A stretch of DNA of 64,000 bases. Origin: Anthoceros angustus. Lineage: Eukaryota; Streptophyta; Anthocerotopsida; Anthocerotales; Anthocerotaceae. The stretch's first letter is position 1. The number at the start of each line of letters is the position of its first letter. Positions 1 to 12,235 of this stretch are shown piece by piece. Below the pieces are notes generated by a model. It made no database searches, was not told where the DNA came from, and saw only the letters and a program-made list of their open reading frames with translations. The position numbers and the translations under genes were made by a program. The stretch spans positions 1 to 64,000 of the forward strand of contig MU008175.1 of assembly GCA_010909165.1 (NCBI GenBank), written 5' to 3'.

Positions 1-443
1 TTAAGTTTTGGTAATTAATTTTGATTACATTAAATTCTGCTTAAATGTAACTTAAGCCAGTTTTAATTGTTTTCTTAGTTAGTGGATAGCTTTCAAGTTA
101 GTGAGAGCTAACTAGCCTTTTAGTCTCATTTTGAAGCGATTCTTCACACCTAGTTCATAGTGAGTGGGAGTGATGAAATATGACCTATTTAGGGCACTCT
201 TCACTAGGGCACCTAAGGCTATTAATTAATTTAGTTCTTAGGGCTTTAGGTAGTTTAATGAGTAGTTAGTTGTTACAACCACTTAGAGGTTAGAACTACT
301 TATGGTTACAACCACCTTATGGTTATAACCACCTAGCCTATATAAAGGCTTTGTACTTTCTATTATAATCAATGCATACAACTTTTTGTGCAAAGCTTTC
401 TACTATCGCTATGTTTTGCTACCTAGGCGGCTATGATTCTCAT
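1..443. repeat. Probable LTR remnant with TATA box (unassigned retroelement)
   Basis: No gene is visible. The stretch carries several degenerate copies of a GGTTAYAACCACC-like motif around 265-333, followed by TATATAAAG at 339-347 and an A/T-rich leader. That is the layout of an LTR promoter and R region. No partner copy was found in the window, so its assignment to an element is inference. Confidence 0.35.
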
Positions 444-814
444 CACATACATACAGATGGAATTGCTGACCGTTGACGTCGACAATCAAGCCCCTCAGGA
501 GAACACAAAGCATATGACTCGGACACACAAGAACTACCAAGCTAGAATGCTTTGGTAGGGTCAAACAGAGCTTGAAGCTCCGCGATGAGCAAGGGGACTC
601 CGTCCGTCCATTCTTGAATGCCCTTCCAGTTAATGGCCGCTATTTGTAAGTGAGTCCTTTTCTAAAGTTGGCCCTACTTTAAACTCGGGATGCCTCGATC
701 CTATGCACCGTTGGCTCAAGAGGCGTTGTTCAGAGGTCCCTTGCTATCGAGAATAGAAGCTTCATTCACACCACACAAAACATCCCCTTGTTATTTCGTT
801 CTTATCCTTGCACA
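444..814 (-). repeat. E1 3' LTR
   Basis: This stretch matches 9910-10285 along its length, from the CACATACATACA edge to the shared end ...TATCCTTGCACA, with many 1-4 nt gaps. On the minus strand it starts TGTGCAAGG. The exact left edge is uncertain by several bases. Confidence 0.8.
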
Positions 815-1801
815 TTGGCTCCCAGGTGCCTGGGCTCCCACACGATAAGAAGGGCAAGGATGATTCTGCACACACGACTCCATGATCCACACTTCCACAC
901 ACACACACACCACCGTGTTATTCACCCATTAAGAGCCAGGAAAGGTCTTCCATCTTCATGCACGATGGTTGGTCATTAAGGCTGCTTTATCCACAGCATT
1001 ACCTTTCAACTTTGATATAAATCGCATCAATCACATGGCTGGTCTATCAAGTCTTTCGACTCCTCTTCAATCGACTCGATTATAGGCTCCAAGGCATGCG
1101 AGTGTTGGTCGACAAAATCTATCACTTTCGGATAAGTCGGCTCGGCGTGGGATTCGGGCAGCCTTAAGGCGTCCCAGGAAGCATCATGGATGACCATTCC
1201 CAAAAGCTAAGTCTTTCTTCAAGATCCGGGCCAAAGGATATACCAAGTAATACCAATCATTGAACTCGTGACCTTCCGTGACACGCAAATCGACTAACCA
1301 AGCTTGAAGTTCCCCATGGTTGGATGGTTTTTCCGTGAAACATTGCCCACTGCAAGCTTCTACCCCAAAGACACACCGATGCGCAAGTGCATCCAAGATC
1401 CTCCCAACATTCATGACACCTCCGGGTCCATATACGCATTGGACCTACCCATCGACTCAAGTCAAGGCGCCTCATCAAAACCTTCTATCGGGCACCACTC
1501 ATGGTGCCCGCCACAAGATGACGTAAACAGGATGACTTCCTTCCTACTACGAGGCCTGCAGGCCGAGGGTCATAAGTAGGCCAAGGAGTCCATTCCTCGC
1601 CATGGCAATGCACACCTCCCATCAACTCGCTTTAAGTAGTTCTCTTGGCCACCATTGGCCACTTGTTCGGCTACCAACAATCACATTCTCATTCACCCAT
1701 CATACCCTATCCAAGTCTAATCCCCACCTAAAAATAGTCTGCTGGCTTAGGTTAGATGCCTTCAATCATGGTATGTGGCATCCTAATGGGACCGCAGCTA
1801 C
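815..1801 (-). other. E1 3' region between integrase and LTR, no intact gene
   Basis: Between the integrase C-terminus and the 3' LTR I see only short frames on both strands with no recognisable domain. By position this is the integrase tail and 3' untranslated part of E1. No clear polypurine tract remains next to the LTR. Confidence 0.4.
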
Positions 1802-3117
1802 TCATAGTGTTATCGAATAGAATTTCTTGAGGTGAGACCCACTCTCCTCAGCCTTCCAGATCGTTTCACCACATCTACCCGACCCATTCTCATGTATCTT
1901 TTGACAAGCCATGGGCCTTCCTAACGCGGCTCGCCGCCACTCCCTTTTGAGATACTGCGGACGTTTAGCCCGAGGACCCATTCTCCCACAGAAACCGAAC
2001 TCCTTCTGCCTCATCATACTTTTCTTTTCTCGCTTGAGTTTCTCTTCTTGATGGTGAGGTAGGCTGCTCTTGACCTCATCCAATTCATGCAACTGCATAA
2101 TCCTTGCATCTTCTTCCATAGACATAGCCTCCGGGATGCCGAATCCTCTTGGTCAGTAGTGACCGAGAGGGTACCCTAGCGTGTACTGTAGACTAACTCG
2201 AAGGGAAACTCCCACCCGTTTTAACACGGGTTCGCATGGCGAGGGCACCATACAGTGTTGATCGTGGCTCATCCCGGCAAAGTTTAGACAACACTTTGAT
2301 GGCTATCTTGTTTGAGCTTTCATTGACCATTAGCCATAGGATGATAGGCCGTTGTTAACCTATGCTTGACAAAGAACATGGACATGACTTTCTCAACCAC
2401 CTCGTTGACAAACTCTCGACCTCGATCGACACTATCTCTCTCGGACATCCAAACCTTGTGATCACATGATGTGCAGTTCCCTACCATTTCTCCACGATAG
2501 TGCGGCACGGCTTCAACCCACTTGGTAGCATAGTCGATTCACGTTATGTAGCGATTGCCATGAAATGACCTTTGATCGGACCTATACAATCAATACCCCA
2601 CTTGACAAAGGGACCGCTAGGAAACCTGGACACAACAAACCCTGCTTGACACTTGAGCAAATTTTGGCGAGACTGCAGCAATACTCACGAACATCCTTGA
2701 ACAAGGTGGGCGGTAAAACCAGCCCTCGAGAATCTTTTGACCGATTGCGATTGCATCAAAATGACCACCACACACGAGTCATGCATCTCAAAAGGATCCG
2801 AGGTATCTTCACATACAGCGTAGGACCCTATCGGGACCGATTCTAAACAACTTCCCTTCTATCATGGTGTATGCTTTCGACCAAGATTGTAACTTCCTCT
2901 TCATGCTTGGATCAGCACCCTCCGGCATTTTCCTTTCCCTAAGATAATCTGCAATTTGTTCATACAAGGCTGCAGGGTTTTCAATTTTTACAGCCATCGC
3001 TCGGAATGTCGTACCTGTGTTCGTCCTTGCATTCCTGCGAGACTGCATCACCAACTTATGTGCCTTAATATTCGAGCTTCGTGTGTAGAAAACCCACTCC
3101 ATCCATTGTCGCCACAA
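1802..3117 (-). pseudogene. E1 integrase (broken)
   Basis: Integrase pieces lie in several frames. At 3117-2809 is the segment that links RNase H to integrase, ending in the typical 'Y..i.g.LfRiGpdrvLRC' pattern just before the zinc-binding region. At 2508-2320 is the catalytic-core signature DRGREFVNEVV followed by HRLTTAYHPMANGQ, where D and N fit the second catalytic Asp region and the conserved 'YHP.ANGQ' block. At 2125-1802 is a charged C-terminal tail. Stops and frameshifts separate the pieces, so no functional integrase can be made. Family knowledge: these motifs are diagnostic for Ty3/gypsy integrases, which insert element cDNA into chromosomes. Confidence 0.8.
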
Positions 3118-3681
3118 CTCTTGCGATTTGTATCAAGGCGGGGTTGCCCTGTACTAGCACTGCTTGTATTCGGACCTCAAGCAACATTCACGAGTCATGG
3201 CTCTTGATCATTACCGCTTTGCTCCACACACTTCCACTAACCTGCCGGGATCGCCATTGCCGGCCCTCCTTGTGGTTACGCGGCCCACGGTCCTAGATAT
3301 CGAGCAGATCCGCACTCACAGATCTCACTATTGCGCCAATCCTGCGTTGCCAAATAACACCGCAGCTCGTTCACACTCGGATGTCCGTCCAGCTTCTTCC
3401 TCATACTCATCCGGGCCTTGCAAGACAGCTCGACATACCGCGCAATTCTTAGAGACATGGCTTGTGAACACCTCGGGCGATGGTTCCTCCTTCAAAGCTA
3501 ATTTGGCGGTCATTGACAAGCTCGTTCCTTTGTCGTGGCACATGTGTCAAGGACACTTTGCTTCAAACTTCTGCATTAGCTCCGAGCTGGTGAAGAGCTC
3601 TCAAATTCCTACGCACTTCATATGTTCCATGCAAGCTGCTTGACAAGTAGTTGGCTATCCGAAAGCATTGATCGCACTCTA

Positions 3682-4038
3682 TCATGCTAGCTTTAAACCA
3701 TGTAGGAAAGCTTGGTACTCCGCCTCGTTGTTAGTAGCTAAAGGAATCGCAAAGCTTTCCTTCACGTTTCCTTGCATCGGGGCCATCAGCACCACACCTA
3801 CTCCAGCACGGCCATGCGCTACAGCTCCATCGGTCCACAATTTCCATGTGTCAGCATCACTCAATGCAGATGGGTCAGCCCAAAGTGCAGCCAAGGTTGG
3901 GTTACCTTTTGCTTCCTCTTCAGCAGCTTCTTTCTTTCTCCTACGACTTGGCACAGTGAGAGTCAAGGCTTCCTCCATTTTGCTCGACGACCTTGAAGAT
4001 CGATGCCCTTGCATGCATATCCACACAGGCGCCTCCAA
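3682..4038 (-). pseudogene. E1 RNase H-like domain
   Basis: This minus-strand frame of 118 codons contains WTDGAVAHGRAGVGVVL and NNEAEYQAFLHGLKLA. These are the two hallmark blocks of retroelement or RNase HI-type domains (first catalytic Asp in 'DGA', catalytic Glu in 'EAEY'). The domain would degrade the RNA strand of the replication hybrid. It is isolated by stops on both sides, so it is a remnant of the E1 polyprotein. Confidence 0.8.
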
Positions 4039-4448
4039 GCTCTAAATTTTAGTGACTTGATCGGACTTCAAAGTCATATCCGAGTATACATACCCATTTT
4101 GCAAATCGTCCAGGTGGGATTGGGTATCATCATCGGTGTCGTGCGCATGTAGGCTAACCGGAAAAAATTTGCACGATGCCGGTAATGGTGGAACTTCTTC
4201 GTTCGCAACCATTCCTGCCGTCACTTGCTCAAACGCATTGCATGTCTCACATCCGGTCATAAGCCTACCGCAAAGTATATTGGCGGTAGCAATCTCATCA
4301 TCCTGGAATAAGTTGTATTCGAGATGCTCTTGTTACTTCCACACTCACATAGAATGTCCTTGACCAATCGGTGGTTTCATGACTGGGTGACACCATTAAA
4401 TTTTGTAACCGCTCGTAGGATTCCATCATTGGTTCATCCCATACCAGC

Positions 4449-4995
4449 TCACGATTCTTCGCGTGGATTTATGCGGAGGTCTTTGCTACCTCTGTGAAAT
4501 TGGGTATTAACCTCCTGTAGTAACTTGCTTTGTACAAATGATCTTACTTCCTCATGCTGCGGCGGGCCTTGGCCGAAACTTCTTGATCTTCCCGGGCTCG
4601 CATGTACACCTTTGGAATCAATCATGAACCCCAAAAGTTCCCCTTGATGTGACAAATATGCACTTCAAGGATTTAACCCGATATTTGCTAGGGTCGACAG
4701 AGAACACTTCCTCCAAGTTTCTGGATGATCGACTCTTCTCCCATACACGGCAAAGTCATCTAAGAAAACGTAGGAACTTCCCTCTTTGTGGTGCCCAGAG
4801 CCTCCATCATGACTTCACAAAACAGATGGCGCGTGCAAAGGCGAAAGGCATTACCTTGTACATGAACACACCCCATGGTGTCACAAAAAGCGATCTTGGG
4901 TGATCTTCTTCACGGAATAGCGACACGATGAAATCACAGAATAACCGCCATAAAGAGTATGTCGTGACCGGAAACCTCATCGATATCTCATCCAC
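4449..4995 (-). pseudogene. E1 reverse transcriptase fragment
   Basis: Two frames together show RT motifs. In 4995-4807 the block TPWGVFMYKVMPFAFARA corresponds to the 'TP.G.Y.Y.VMPFGL.NAP' motif. In 4655-4449 LLGFMIDSKGVHASPGR corresponds to the 'FLGF.vs..GI...P.K' thumb-proximal motif. The catalytic YVDD-type block between them is not readable in one frame. The fragment is truncated and frameshifted. Confidence 0.75.
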
Positions 4996-7070
4996 ATGAG
5001 AGAAGGGAAACCTGTGACATAATATTTGGGCGGTGAATATACATCAAGCGGCTTTTAGCGTGAATATCAGCGAGCAGGGTTTTTGATGGGCATTGAAATG
5101 CCATATTTAAGCATACCACTAGAGGCACACAATTAGGGTGTCGTAGAAGTTTATATCTTTTTGAGTGGTAGACAAAGGTTTCCTTCTATGGGGCGACCAT
5201 TGTTTTCGATGGAAATGATGCCCATGTTGTTAATCCATGCGATTCGTTAAACAACAAAGAAATGAACATGGACGATCATCTCTCGTAGTAGCATCAAGGA
5301 ATGCATACGGCTATTTCTATATTCACTATACATCCCATCCAGATACGACGTCTTTGTGCACAATGAGGGTATGAAGACCCTAAACATACCATAGTGACAC
5401 ACTTGGCGCCGCATGCCGGCGCCCAAGTCATGCCCACGGTTACGTGCCTTGGCGCCGGCATGCCGCCCAAGATTCATGGTCTTGGCAATGAATGCCTGAC
5501 GATGACACCCTCCTTCTTCTAAGAAACTACTTGAACCGTAATGGCTTCTCCAGACTGCTCAACGTCGGACAGACACCTAAGCAAGTGGCTAAGAAACCAC
5601 CTGAAGCGTGATGGCTTCTCCGGATAGGCTATAAAAAACAAGGAGCATGGAGGAGCATAGGGCATGAAGAAGAAGAAGAAGGAAGATGAGGGTAGGAGGG
5701 CGCCGGCATGCCGGCGTCTTCATTTAACATATACCTTATGTTTTGGGATATTCAACATGGAAAAGTTAATGAAGCGGTAAGACTAGGGGATTGTAATGGA
5801 GAGGTCTTGGGTTCAAGTTTGTTTTAGGGCATGAAGCCCCTTTAAAATAAATTTTCCTAAATGGAGAGGTCTTGTTCGTTTTTAGGGCCGCTTATGCTTT
5901 AAAGATAAATTTTCCTAGTGTGTAGGGAATATGGATTGAAATGAGAGAGATTATAATATGACGTTACTAGTTCAAGTCATGCTTTTTATTTTGGCCAGCA
6001 TAGTTTGCTTGTCTATTTTGGCCAGATAGTTTGTGTTGTAAAAGTGATAGATAATTGCTCGGTTTCAAATCTCCTTATTCTAGTAATTCCTAATCTTGAC
6101 TCAAAATCATGGAAATTATTTTCAAATTTCAACGGTTTAAGCACGCTGCTTGAAATTACCCATGCCCTAATATTCATGATTGCAAATTGCACGAATCGAA
6201 CGGTGAAGAGAGACATGACACGCCAAGTTTCTTCCCTCTTCTCGAGCTCACCGCAGCCATGACTATCTTTCTACGGAGGTCATAGCAATTGAACACGATT
6301 TTGTGTGTTAGACACCATCTTTGTGAGCGACCAAGGCCGCATCGCCATCGGAAGTGTCAAAGGTAGTGTGTTCTTTCTCATTCTCTTGCCGAGCAAGCGA
6401 CACATGGCCTAATGAATGTAAGTCATAATGTGCATGGGTGCACGATGACATGTGTAAGCCCTAGTGTTAATGCGGATGCACATCGGCCACGAAAACTTAT
6501 CTAAGGACGCCGCATGCCGCCCCTATGGAGGAGCATAAGAGCATAGGGTGCTAGCATATTGGTGCCTTCATTAGTATAACCCTAACCCTAGGGTTAGAGT
6601 TTAGGTCTCGACTTGTTTTGTTTCATGTTAGGCACTGGGGTCGAGGTTACATATTATGTTGAAGTTTGTGTTAGTAGCAGCCGATGCCGGCCTCCGGTTT
6701 CCTCGAATCCTTTCATGAGTAAATTGTGGCCGATTTTGATCCGCTCCATGACACCCTATTGTAAACATGTTGAGGGGCTCAAGATGGGCACCGGTAAGTA
6801 AGCGGCCAACCACCATACCTAGATGTGTATTTCTCTTACAAATGGATTGAAATTGTAATCGAAGGAATACCACCTACCCAAATAATCAAAAATGCTTAAA
6901 TATGTAATATAGTTATCACAGATTTGCGTAAGAGGGTTTTGATTTCGAAGCGGGTTCAGTATATTGATGGCTTCTGCAAATATTATGGTGTTCTCGTCCT
7001 TCCTCGTAGCTTTGTTTAACTCGAAAGTCGACACACATCCTAATTTTCCCATTCTTCTTCATCGAAATTA
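4996..7070. other. Unassigned insert or decayed spacer inside E1
   Basis: About 2 kb between the RT and protease remnants has no recognisable protein domain. It holds GC-rich GCCGGCATGCC palindromes (5403-5472, 5700-5720, 6507-6520), two related 'aatggagaggtcttg' copies (about 5797 and 5860), and a telomere-like palindrome CTAACCCTAGGGTTAG at 6582-6597. The RT N-terminal half expected here is missing, so it was probably replaced by an inserted repeat. Confidence 0.4.
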
Positions 7071-7348
7071 CTATCGGGGATACCCACTGGATATTGCACC
7101 GCTTCTATGCATCCAGACTTTCAACCTCATTACTTCTTCCGTACCTCCGTGCATAAGGCCGGTGACAACCGTCTGGGTTCGCACCCTTGGTTTTGTGCCC
7201 AGGATATCGATTTTGAACTTGCGAGGTTCGTAGTTGGCATTTCTTCGGCCCGTGATGAACAAATGTTCATATCTCGGAGAAAAGATTCTGTAACGCTCAA
7301 GTTCCTCTCCTTCTATGTCCGTACCAACTTTGGCAACCTTCTCGACCG

Positions 7349-7782
7349 CTATTCCAAAAACTTCAATTCCTTCAAGTCGGGATGTGGATGTCGATGTTTG
7401 AGCTTATCTTGGGCCAATCGAATGGATAGGATGTGGAGTGTCTCTGGTTCACTGTTGAATGCTTCGCTGGTGAAATCCACCTCCTGGTCTGAACCACTAT
7501 CACCATACACAGAGGCTTCAGATCCTGTTTCAGAGGTGCTACTTGTCATGTTGAACTCTACAGGCTGCCATGCCTTGATCTGAACCCGGTGCGCTGGCGG
7601 GCCAATTTCTGTGATTCCAGATCCCGGTGATCGGCTTTCACTAACTCTAACCATGGTTGGCCTAGGATGACACCATATGCCCGGGAAGTTCCACAGGTGA
7701 AACCTATCCATACTCTTACTCGTGAACAACAACCTTGATGTTTTCCGGGACCCCACCACAGGGAGCTTTGTATTGGACGCAT
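7349..7782 (-). pseudogene. E1 protease region (retropepsin-like, partial)
   Basis: On the minus strand the segment around 7782-7558 ends in YGVILGQPWLELVKA, matching the 'YDVILGRPWL' block at the C-terminal end of gypsy retropepsins. A neighbouring frame (7759-7349) is acidic and low-complexity, as in linkers between protease and RT. The catalytic DTG/DSG triplet was not found in frame. It lies between gag and RT, as expected. Confidence 0.55.
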
Positions 7783-8309
7783 CTCAAGACTTGCTTACAT
7801 GCTAGTCCATGGGTGGTACCTAGACCAAGATCTTGAGCCAAGCGGCATTGATCAAGTTCGTAGATGACCCTCCATCCACGGCTTCGGGACCTCGACCTCA
7901 TTGATCCAAGCCGTCACGGTGAGTCATTTTATGAGCCATCCAATTGGTCGGTTTGATGAGTCGGATTGCCGCTATCGCCAATGTTGTGGCAACTTCCCTT
8001 TTAGCTTAGCCTTCCTTTCTTGTGCTTCAACTCCAGTACTTAAGGCGGTGGTGATCTCGTCGTCAGCAGGGAGGATTCCAATTACCTGAATGTCATTTTT
8101 ACTTCCTATCCGCAAGATCTTCCACAAGTGAGTATGGCGGTGCACACCGGCAATTGGAGGAACAACGCCTCCTTACGTCTTCGCCTCAGGCTTCAAGAGC
8201 GCCGATGTCTTCCATCTCTATTTCGCCCAGCCACACTTCCTTCTTTCCTTTGTTGTTTCGCCTCTTTTGTATAGTCATCTTGCCGGATGAGAGCGCTTCG
8301 CCACCGCAG

Positions 8310-9310
8310 CTAGCACGGAACCGCACGATGGTTGCCTTTGTTGGCATGCAAGCTTGGTGAAGACTCCTCGACGACAATCTCCTCTTCCGGCGCGGGGTTT
8401 CGTGTCCGGCCTATAGGTTTGGCGGTACCTCGACCACGACTGGTGCACCTCCTCGACCTCCCGCTGCCGCTTGACGAGTTCTTAGGACATCTCCACTCTA
8501 TGTGGCCATGCTCCCCGCAGCTAACACATGGTGTGTTCATGCAACAGTGTGTTCTGGAGATCCACACTTCTTGCATGGTTCAGGGCTTCATTGTTGTCGG
8601 CTCATGTGTCTTCCCGACCGCCATCCTCGTGATCATGGCCTCCAACTCGTTCACTCTCTTTGACATCATAGCCGTGGTCCTTGATTTCTTCATCTTGTGC
8701 GCTTTTCTTTTCGAGATGGCGCTCGAATGGGGCTCTCGGACGAAGGATCGAGTCCCGAATGGCTCTGCCACGATGGCGTTCTGTGCAGGCTTACGCTTGG
8801 CTGCGTGAGGAAACTTTGCTTTTTTCATGGCTAGCTCAATGACATCATCCAAGGTCCTCTCTTCATCTTCCATCCGTGGTGTAAAACTCATTTCTTAAGC
8901 CATGTATGAACTTCCGCTTCACCTTCTTGAGTTTTCCGCCTTCCTTTGTGTAGCCTAGCTTCTTCACTGGTCTCAGCTCCACATATGTTGCGATGGATTC
9001 GACTTTACTTTCCGACAGTAATCAAGCTGATCTTTGATTCCTTGTGGAAAGACTCACTTGAACTTAGTTAAGAAGGCAACACACAGCACTCCAACACGCT
9101 CATCCTCCAATGTCTCATACCATACCGGACTCCCTTGCGAGATGCTGGAAATACTTCAAGTACTTTTTCTGCTCCCATCAAGCGAGCTTTTAAAACCTTC
9201 TTGAACAACCAGATGTTCGTCAGATCTTCATTTGGGGACCCATAGATGCGTGGCAAGGTATTGGGGTCAAGACCGGGCTTCATGTGTCGATCCCAATACC
9301 CCATGTCCAC
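8310..9310 (-). pseudogene. E1 gag with two zinc knuckles (broken)
   Basis: The N-terminal frame (9310-9068) starts MDMGYWDRHMKPGLDPNTL, followed by a charged region (8891-8580). The end of that frame carries CKKCGSPEHTVA and the next frame carries CVSCGEHGHIEWRC. These are two CX2CX4HX3-4C zinc knuckles of a nucleocapsid, now in different frames because of a small indel near 8540. An Arg/Ser/Gly-rich tail follows (8510-8430). Gag would package the element RNA. It lies directly downstream of the right-hand LTR, as expected for a minus-strand element. Confidence 0.75.
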
Positions 9311-9909
9311 AAGCTACTTTCGGACAGGTGGTTTCTAACAACTCACACTTTCGGCGGACTCTTTGACTATCCTTGCAAGAAAGAGGCCGATATGATAGAG
9401 GAGTTGGGGAAAACCAAAAGGAAGACGGTATCTTGGCAAAGCAATCATTTCTTTTATGGTCACCTTTACTACCTCGCTCTATTCCTATTTGTCGGTTTGA
9501 AGCATTCCTCATACTAGGACTAAGCAATGCCGGAAACGCTGGTTCAGACGTATGATACCCAAGGGATGTGGTAGTCGTGGTGTATGTACAAAAATCTACG
9601 CCTTTCACACACCGCTTGCTATCGTGGACACGTCATGCCAAATGTTAAATACTCTATTCCTTGAGGTAGCAGCCCATCCCAAGAGGGAGATCCCTACCCT
9701 TCTACTTGTAACAGCCCCGCACATTCTCGAGATGCTCCTATGGACTTTCCTATTGAACGCATCGGGTGACGAATGACCTCTCGTATGTCGACGGAATGGG
9801 CGTGTTAGTCTCGACTATGGGGACGTCGTGACTTGCCGCCAGGTCACCGTGGCCGGGGAAGAGCGCCCACAACTTGATGTGGCCTAGTCTTTGCGCTCAC
9901 CGAGTCCCG

Positions 9910-10285
9910 CACATACATACATACATGATGGAATTGCGCACGATCACGCAAGAATCAAGTCCCTCGGAGAACAAAGCATATGACTCACACAAAGAACTAC
10001 CAAGCTAGAATGCTGGTAGGGTCAAGGCACAAGAGCTTAGTATCTCCGCAGTGAGCAAGGGGACTCTGTCCCGTCCATTGCTGAATGCCCCTTCCAGATT
10101 ACAATGGCCGCTATTTGAAGGAGTCCTTTTCTAAAGTTGGCCCTACTTTAAACTCAGGATGCCCTACTGAATCCTATGCACCTGGCTCCAAGAGGCGTTG
10201 TTGCAGAGGTCCCTACATTTAATAGAAAGCTTCATTCACACCACACAAAATATCCCCCTTGTTATTTCGTTCTTATCCTTGCACA
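9910..10285 (-). repeat. E1 5' LTR
   Basis: This is the partner of 444-814. It shares long blocks such as AAGTTGGCCCTACTTTAAACTC and differs mainly by small gaps. No primer binding site is recognisable on its inner (left) side, and the 5-bp flanks of the pair do not match. Confidence 0.8.
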
Positions 10286-11040
10286 GACCCAAACCCCTTT
10301 AATGGAGAATAACCCCTATCCAGAGAGATAATGTTAGTATCGAATGCGTGCATGGAAGAACTCACTTTCGAGCCGCATCGGCAGGGGCCTCCCGCCTGGG
10401 CAAAGGAGGTACAGCTTGGCATAAGTAAAAAGGATTGCTTGAAAGCACAGGTTATTGCATTGAGTGCGAGAAAGTTGAAGACTACAAAGGGTGAACTATT
10501 GGATGAGGGACAATAGACCCTAGATACTGTATGGAAGTCGACGCCGTTAGAAGCACATCCCAAAAATGACACCAATAAAGATGAGCAGGCATTTGGGGAG
10601 GATGACAACTTTGACGAGCAAGAGGTGGAGCGCATCCGGAATGTGGTTGTTGTCTTGGACTCGGTATTGGCGCAAGGCATGGACGAGTCTCAAATAACCC
10701 CTCATGAATGACCATTGTAGATGTTGATGTGCAGTACCTGTCATAGGTGTTTGAGGTAGCAAGTTTAATCGTTTCCTGTAATGCCACTATGACCACTCCA
10801 TATTGTACTGTGATGTTTTGACCCATGTAAAACATTCTCTTTTTTCATTTGGGAAACTTTGAGTTTAATAGTTGCCCACTTTGCAGTTTACAAGGCGCCG
10901 GTCGGCCGGTGTCCTTCACTGGTCCGTTTCAGTTGTTTTGCGATGAAATGCATCTGCGTCCCGCATGGTATGTACATTAACACATCTGGCCGGAATCGCC
11001 AATCTGAGGAGGGTGTAAACTTCGTGAAGGGGGTGCACTT
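10286..11040 (+). other. Retroelement-like spacer, no intact gene
   Basis: This contains only short broken frames, for example a 61-codon plus-strand frame at 10331-10516. It lies immediately upstream of a plus-strand gypsy integrase and may be decayed pol of that element. No domain was recognised. Confidence 0.3.
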
Positions 11041-11046
11041 TCAACA

Positions 11047-11126
11047 GTAGGGGGTTTGTATATACAAACCCCCTACCCCCTACTGTTATTTCAAGGGGGT
11101 GAATATTTATATTCACCCCCTTGAAA
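11047..11126. repeat. Two adjacent perfect hairpins
   Basis: 11047-11076 is a perfect 30-bp palindrome (15-bp arms, centre TTTGTATATACAAA). 11089-11126 is a perfect inverted repeat with 18-bp arms and a TT loop (arm TTTCAAGGGGGTGAATAT). The flanks of the first palindrome also pair (AACAGTAGGGGG at 11043-11054 with CCCCCTACTGTT at 11076-11087), so alternative folds exist. Confidence 0.9.
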
Positions 11127-11212
11127 AATTATGATGTTGTACATGATGACATAGATATGACTGAAGCACGCCAAGATCAGACCCGTGAGATGCCCAACAT
11201 GTTTGTTGCCTC

Positions 11213-12230
11213 ATGGCTCAGGAAGATGACCAGTCTGAACATGTTATGTTGGGAAAATCCAACAAAGATATTTGGAAGCAAGAAAAGGCCATTCAGTTTC
11301 TGCAACATGGCAGAGTAGATGGTCAGATGCTGCTCTCTCGACTGTCCAGGTTGCAACGACGAGTTGCTAGGTACATTTGGCAGGATGACAAGCTCATGGT
11401 TCAGGATGGTGATGTGCAAAAGGAGGTGCCACCACCAGTAGACCGGAACCTAATTGTACTCAAGGTACACAAAACATTGGGGCATTTTGGTGTCAAAAAG
11501 ACACATCATCTGTTGAAGACTACCTATTTCTGATCAGGTATGTACAAGGATGTTGACAACACAGTGGCCAAATGTGCAATATGTGATGCCGTAAAAGCTC
11601 GGTTCAACACACAAGATGTTGTGCTGCACTCGTTACCAATTCGTGGGCTTTTCTTTCGCAGGTCAGTCGACCTTATGCTCGAATTGCCACTAACCAAGTA
11701 GGATAATAGGCATTGTATGGTCATGATTGAGCATTTCTCCAGTGGGTGGAGATTGCTTTCTTGCTGGCAAGGACGTCGATTTATATACTGCGAGGGCATT
11801 CCTCCGGTGTGCTTTAAGTCGATATGAAAGCTGCGCAGAAGTCTTTACGGATCAAGGGAATGAGTTCAGGGGTGACTTCCAAGCTCTATTGGATCAGAGT
11901 CTGATCGACCATCGCAAAACCTCTCGTGACCATCTCCAGGCCGATGGGTTGGCTGAAAGGCTGGTACAGACATTCCAAGATGCCTTGAGGACATACTGCA
12001 TCGAGGTGGATGCAAGTGGTTGGGATGAGTTGCTTCCCTACATAGTTACTTGGCTATCGCATCGGTATGCATGCTACCCTTGGAGACTTGACTCCTTATT
12101 ATCTGATATTTGGAAGAAACGCAGCGCTGCCTAACACAGTCCAAGATAGATATTCAAGGCCAGTGGACCGGAGCAATGATCCAGATGCATGTTTGCTGGA
12201 GTTGCAAGCAAGAGGGAGGTTGTTGAAGTG
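11213..12230 (+). pseudogene. Gypsy integrase fragment, plus strand (E5)
   Basis: A long region is readable with few interruptions. It has the zinc-binding HHCC part (HKTLGHFGVKKTHHLL ... KCAICDAVKARF, 11470-11610), then the core start with a VMIEHFS block (about 11716-11736), then VFTDQGNEFRGDFQ (11838-11880) and DHLQADGLAERLVQTFQDAL (11930-11990), followed by a 'TPYYLIFGRNAALP' tail. These are the standard Ty3/gypsy integrase blocks in the right order. The frame is interrupted by stops near 11531, 11700 and 12134. No LTR of its own was identified, so it is a truncated element in the orientation opposite to E1. Confidence 0.85.
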
Positions 12231-12235
12231 GGTGT

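Larger units (their letters stand above)
444..9910 (-). mobile_element. E1: degenerate Ty3/gypsy LTR retrotransposon (body)
   Basis: A retroelement reads on the minus strand in the order gag (about 9.3-8.3 kb), protease (about 7.7 kb), reverse transcriptase (5.0-4.45 kb), RNase H (4.04-3.68 kb) and integrase (3.1-1.8 kb). The integrase-last order is that of Ty3/gypsy. It is bounded by two copies of a roughly 375-bp repeat, 444-814 (3' LTR) and 9910-10285 (5' LTR). All frames are broken by stops and frameshifts. The part between protease and RT (about 5.0-7.5 kb) is not recognisable as pol and contains unrelated repeat sequence. No clear target-site duplication or primer binding site is left at the edges. 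Confidence 0.8.

Noticed and set aside
6575-6605. Possible interstitial telomere repeat (CCCTAA)
   Set aside because: Only two units and an inverted half, too short to be more than a chance palindrome.
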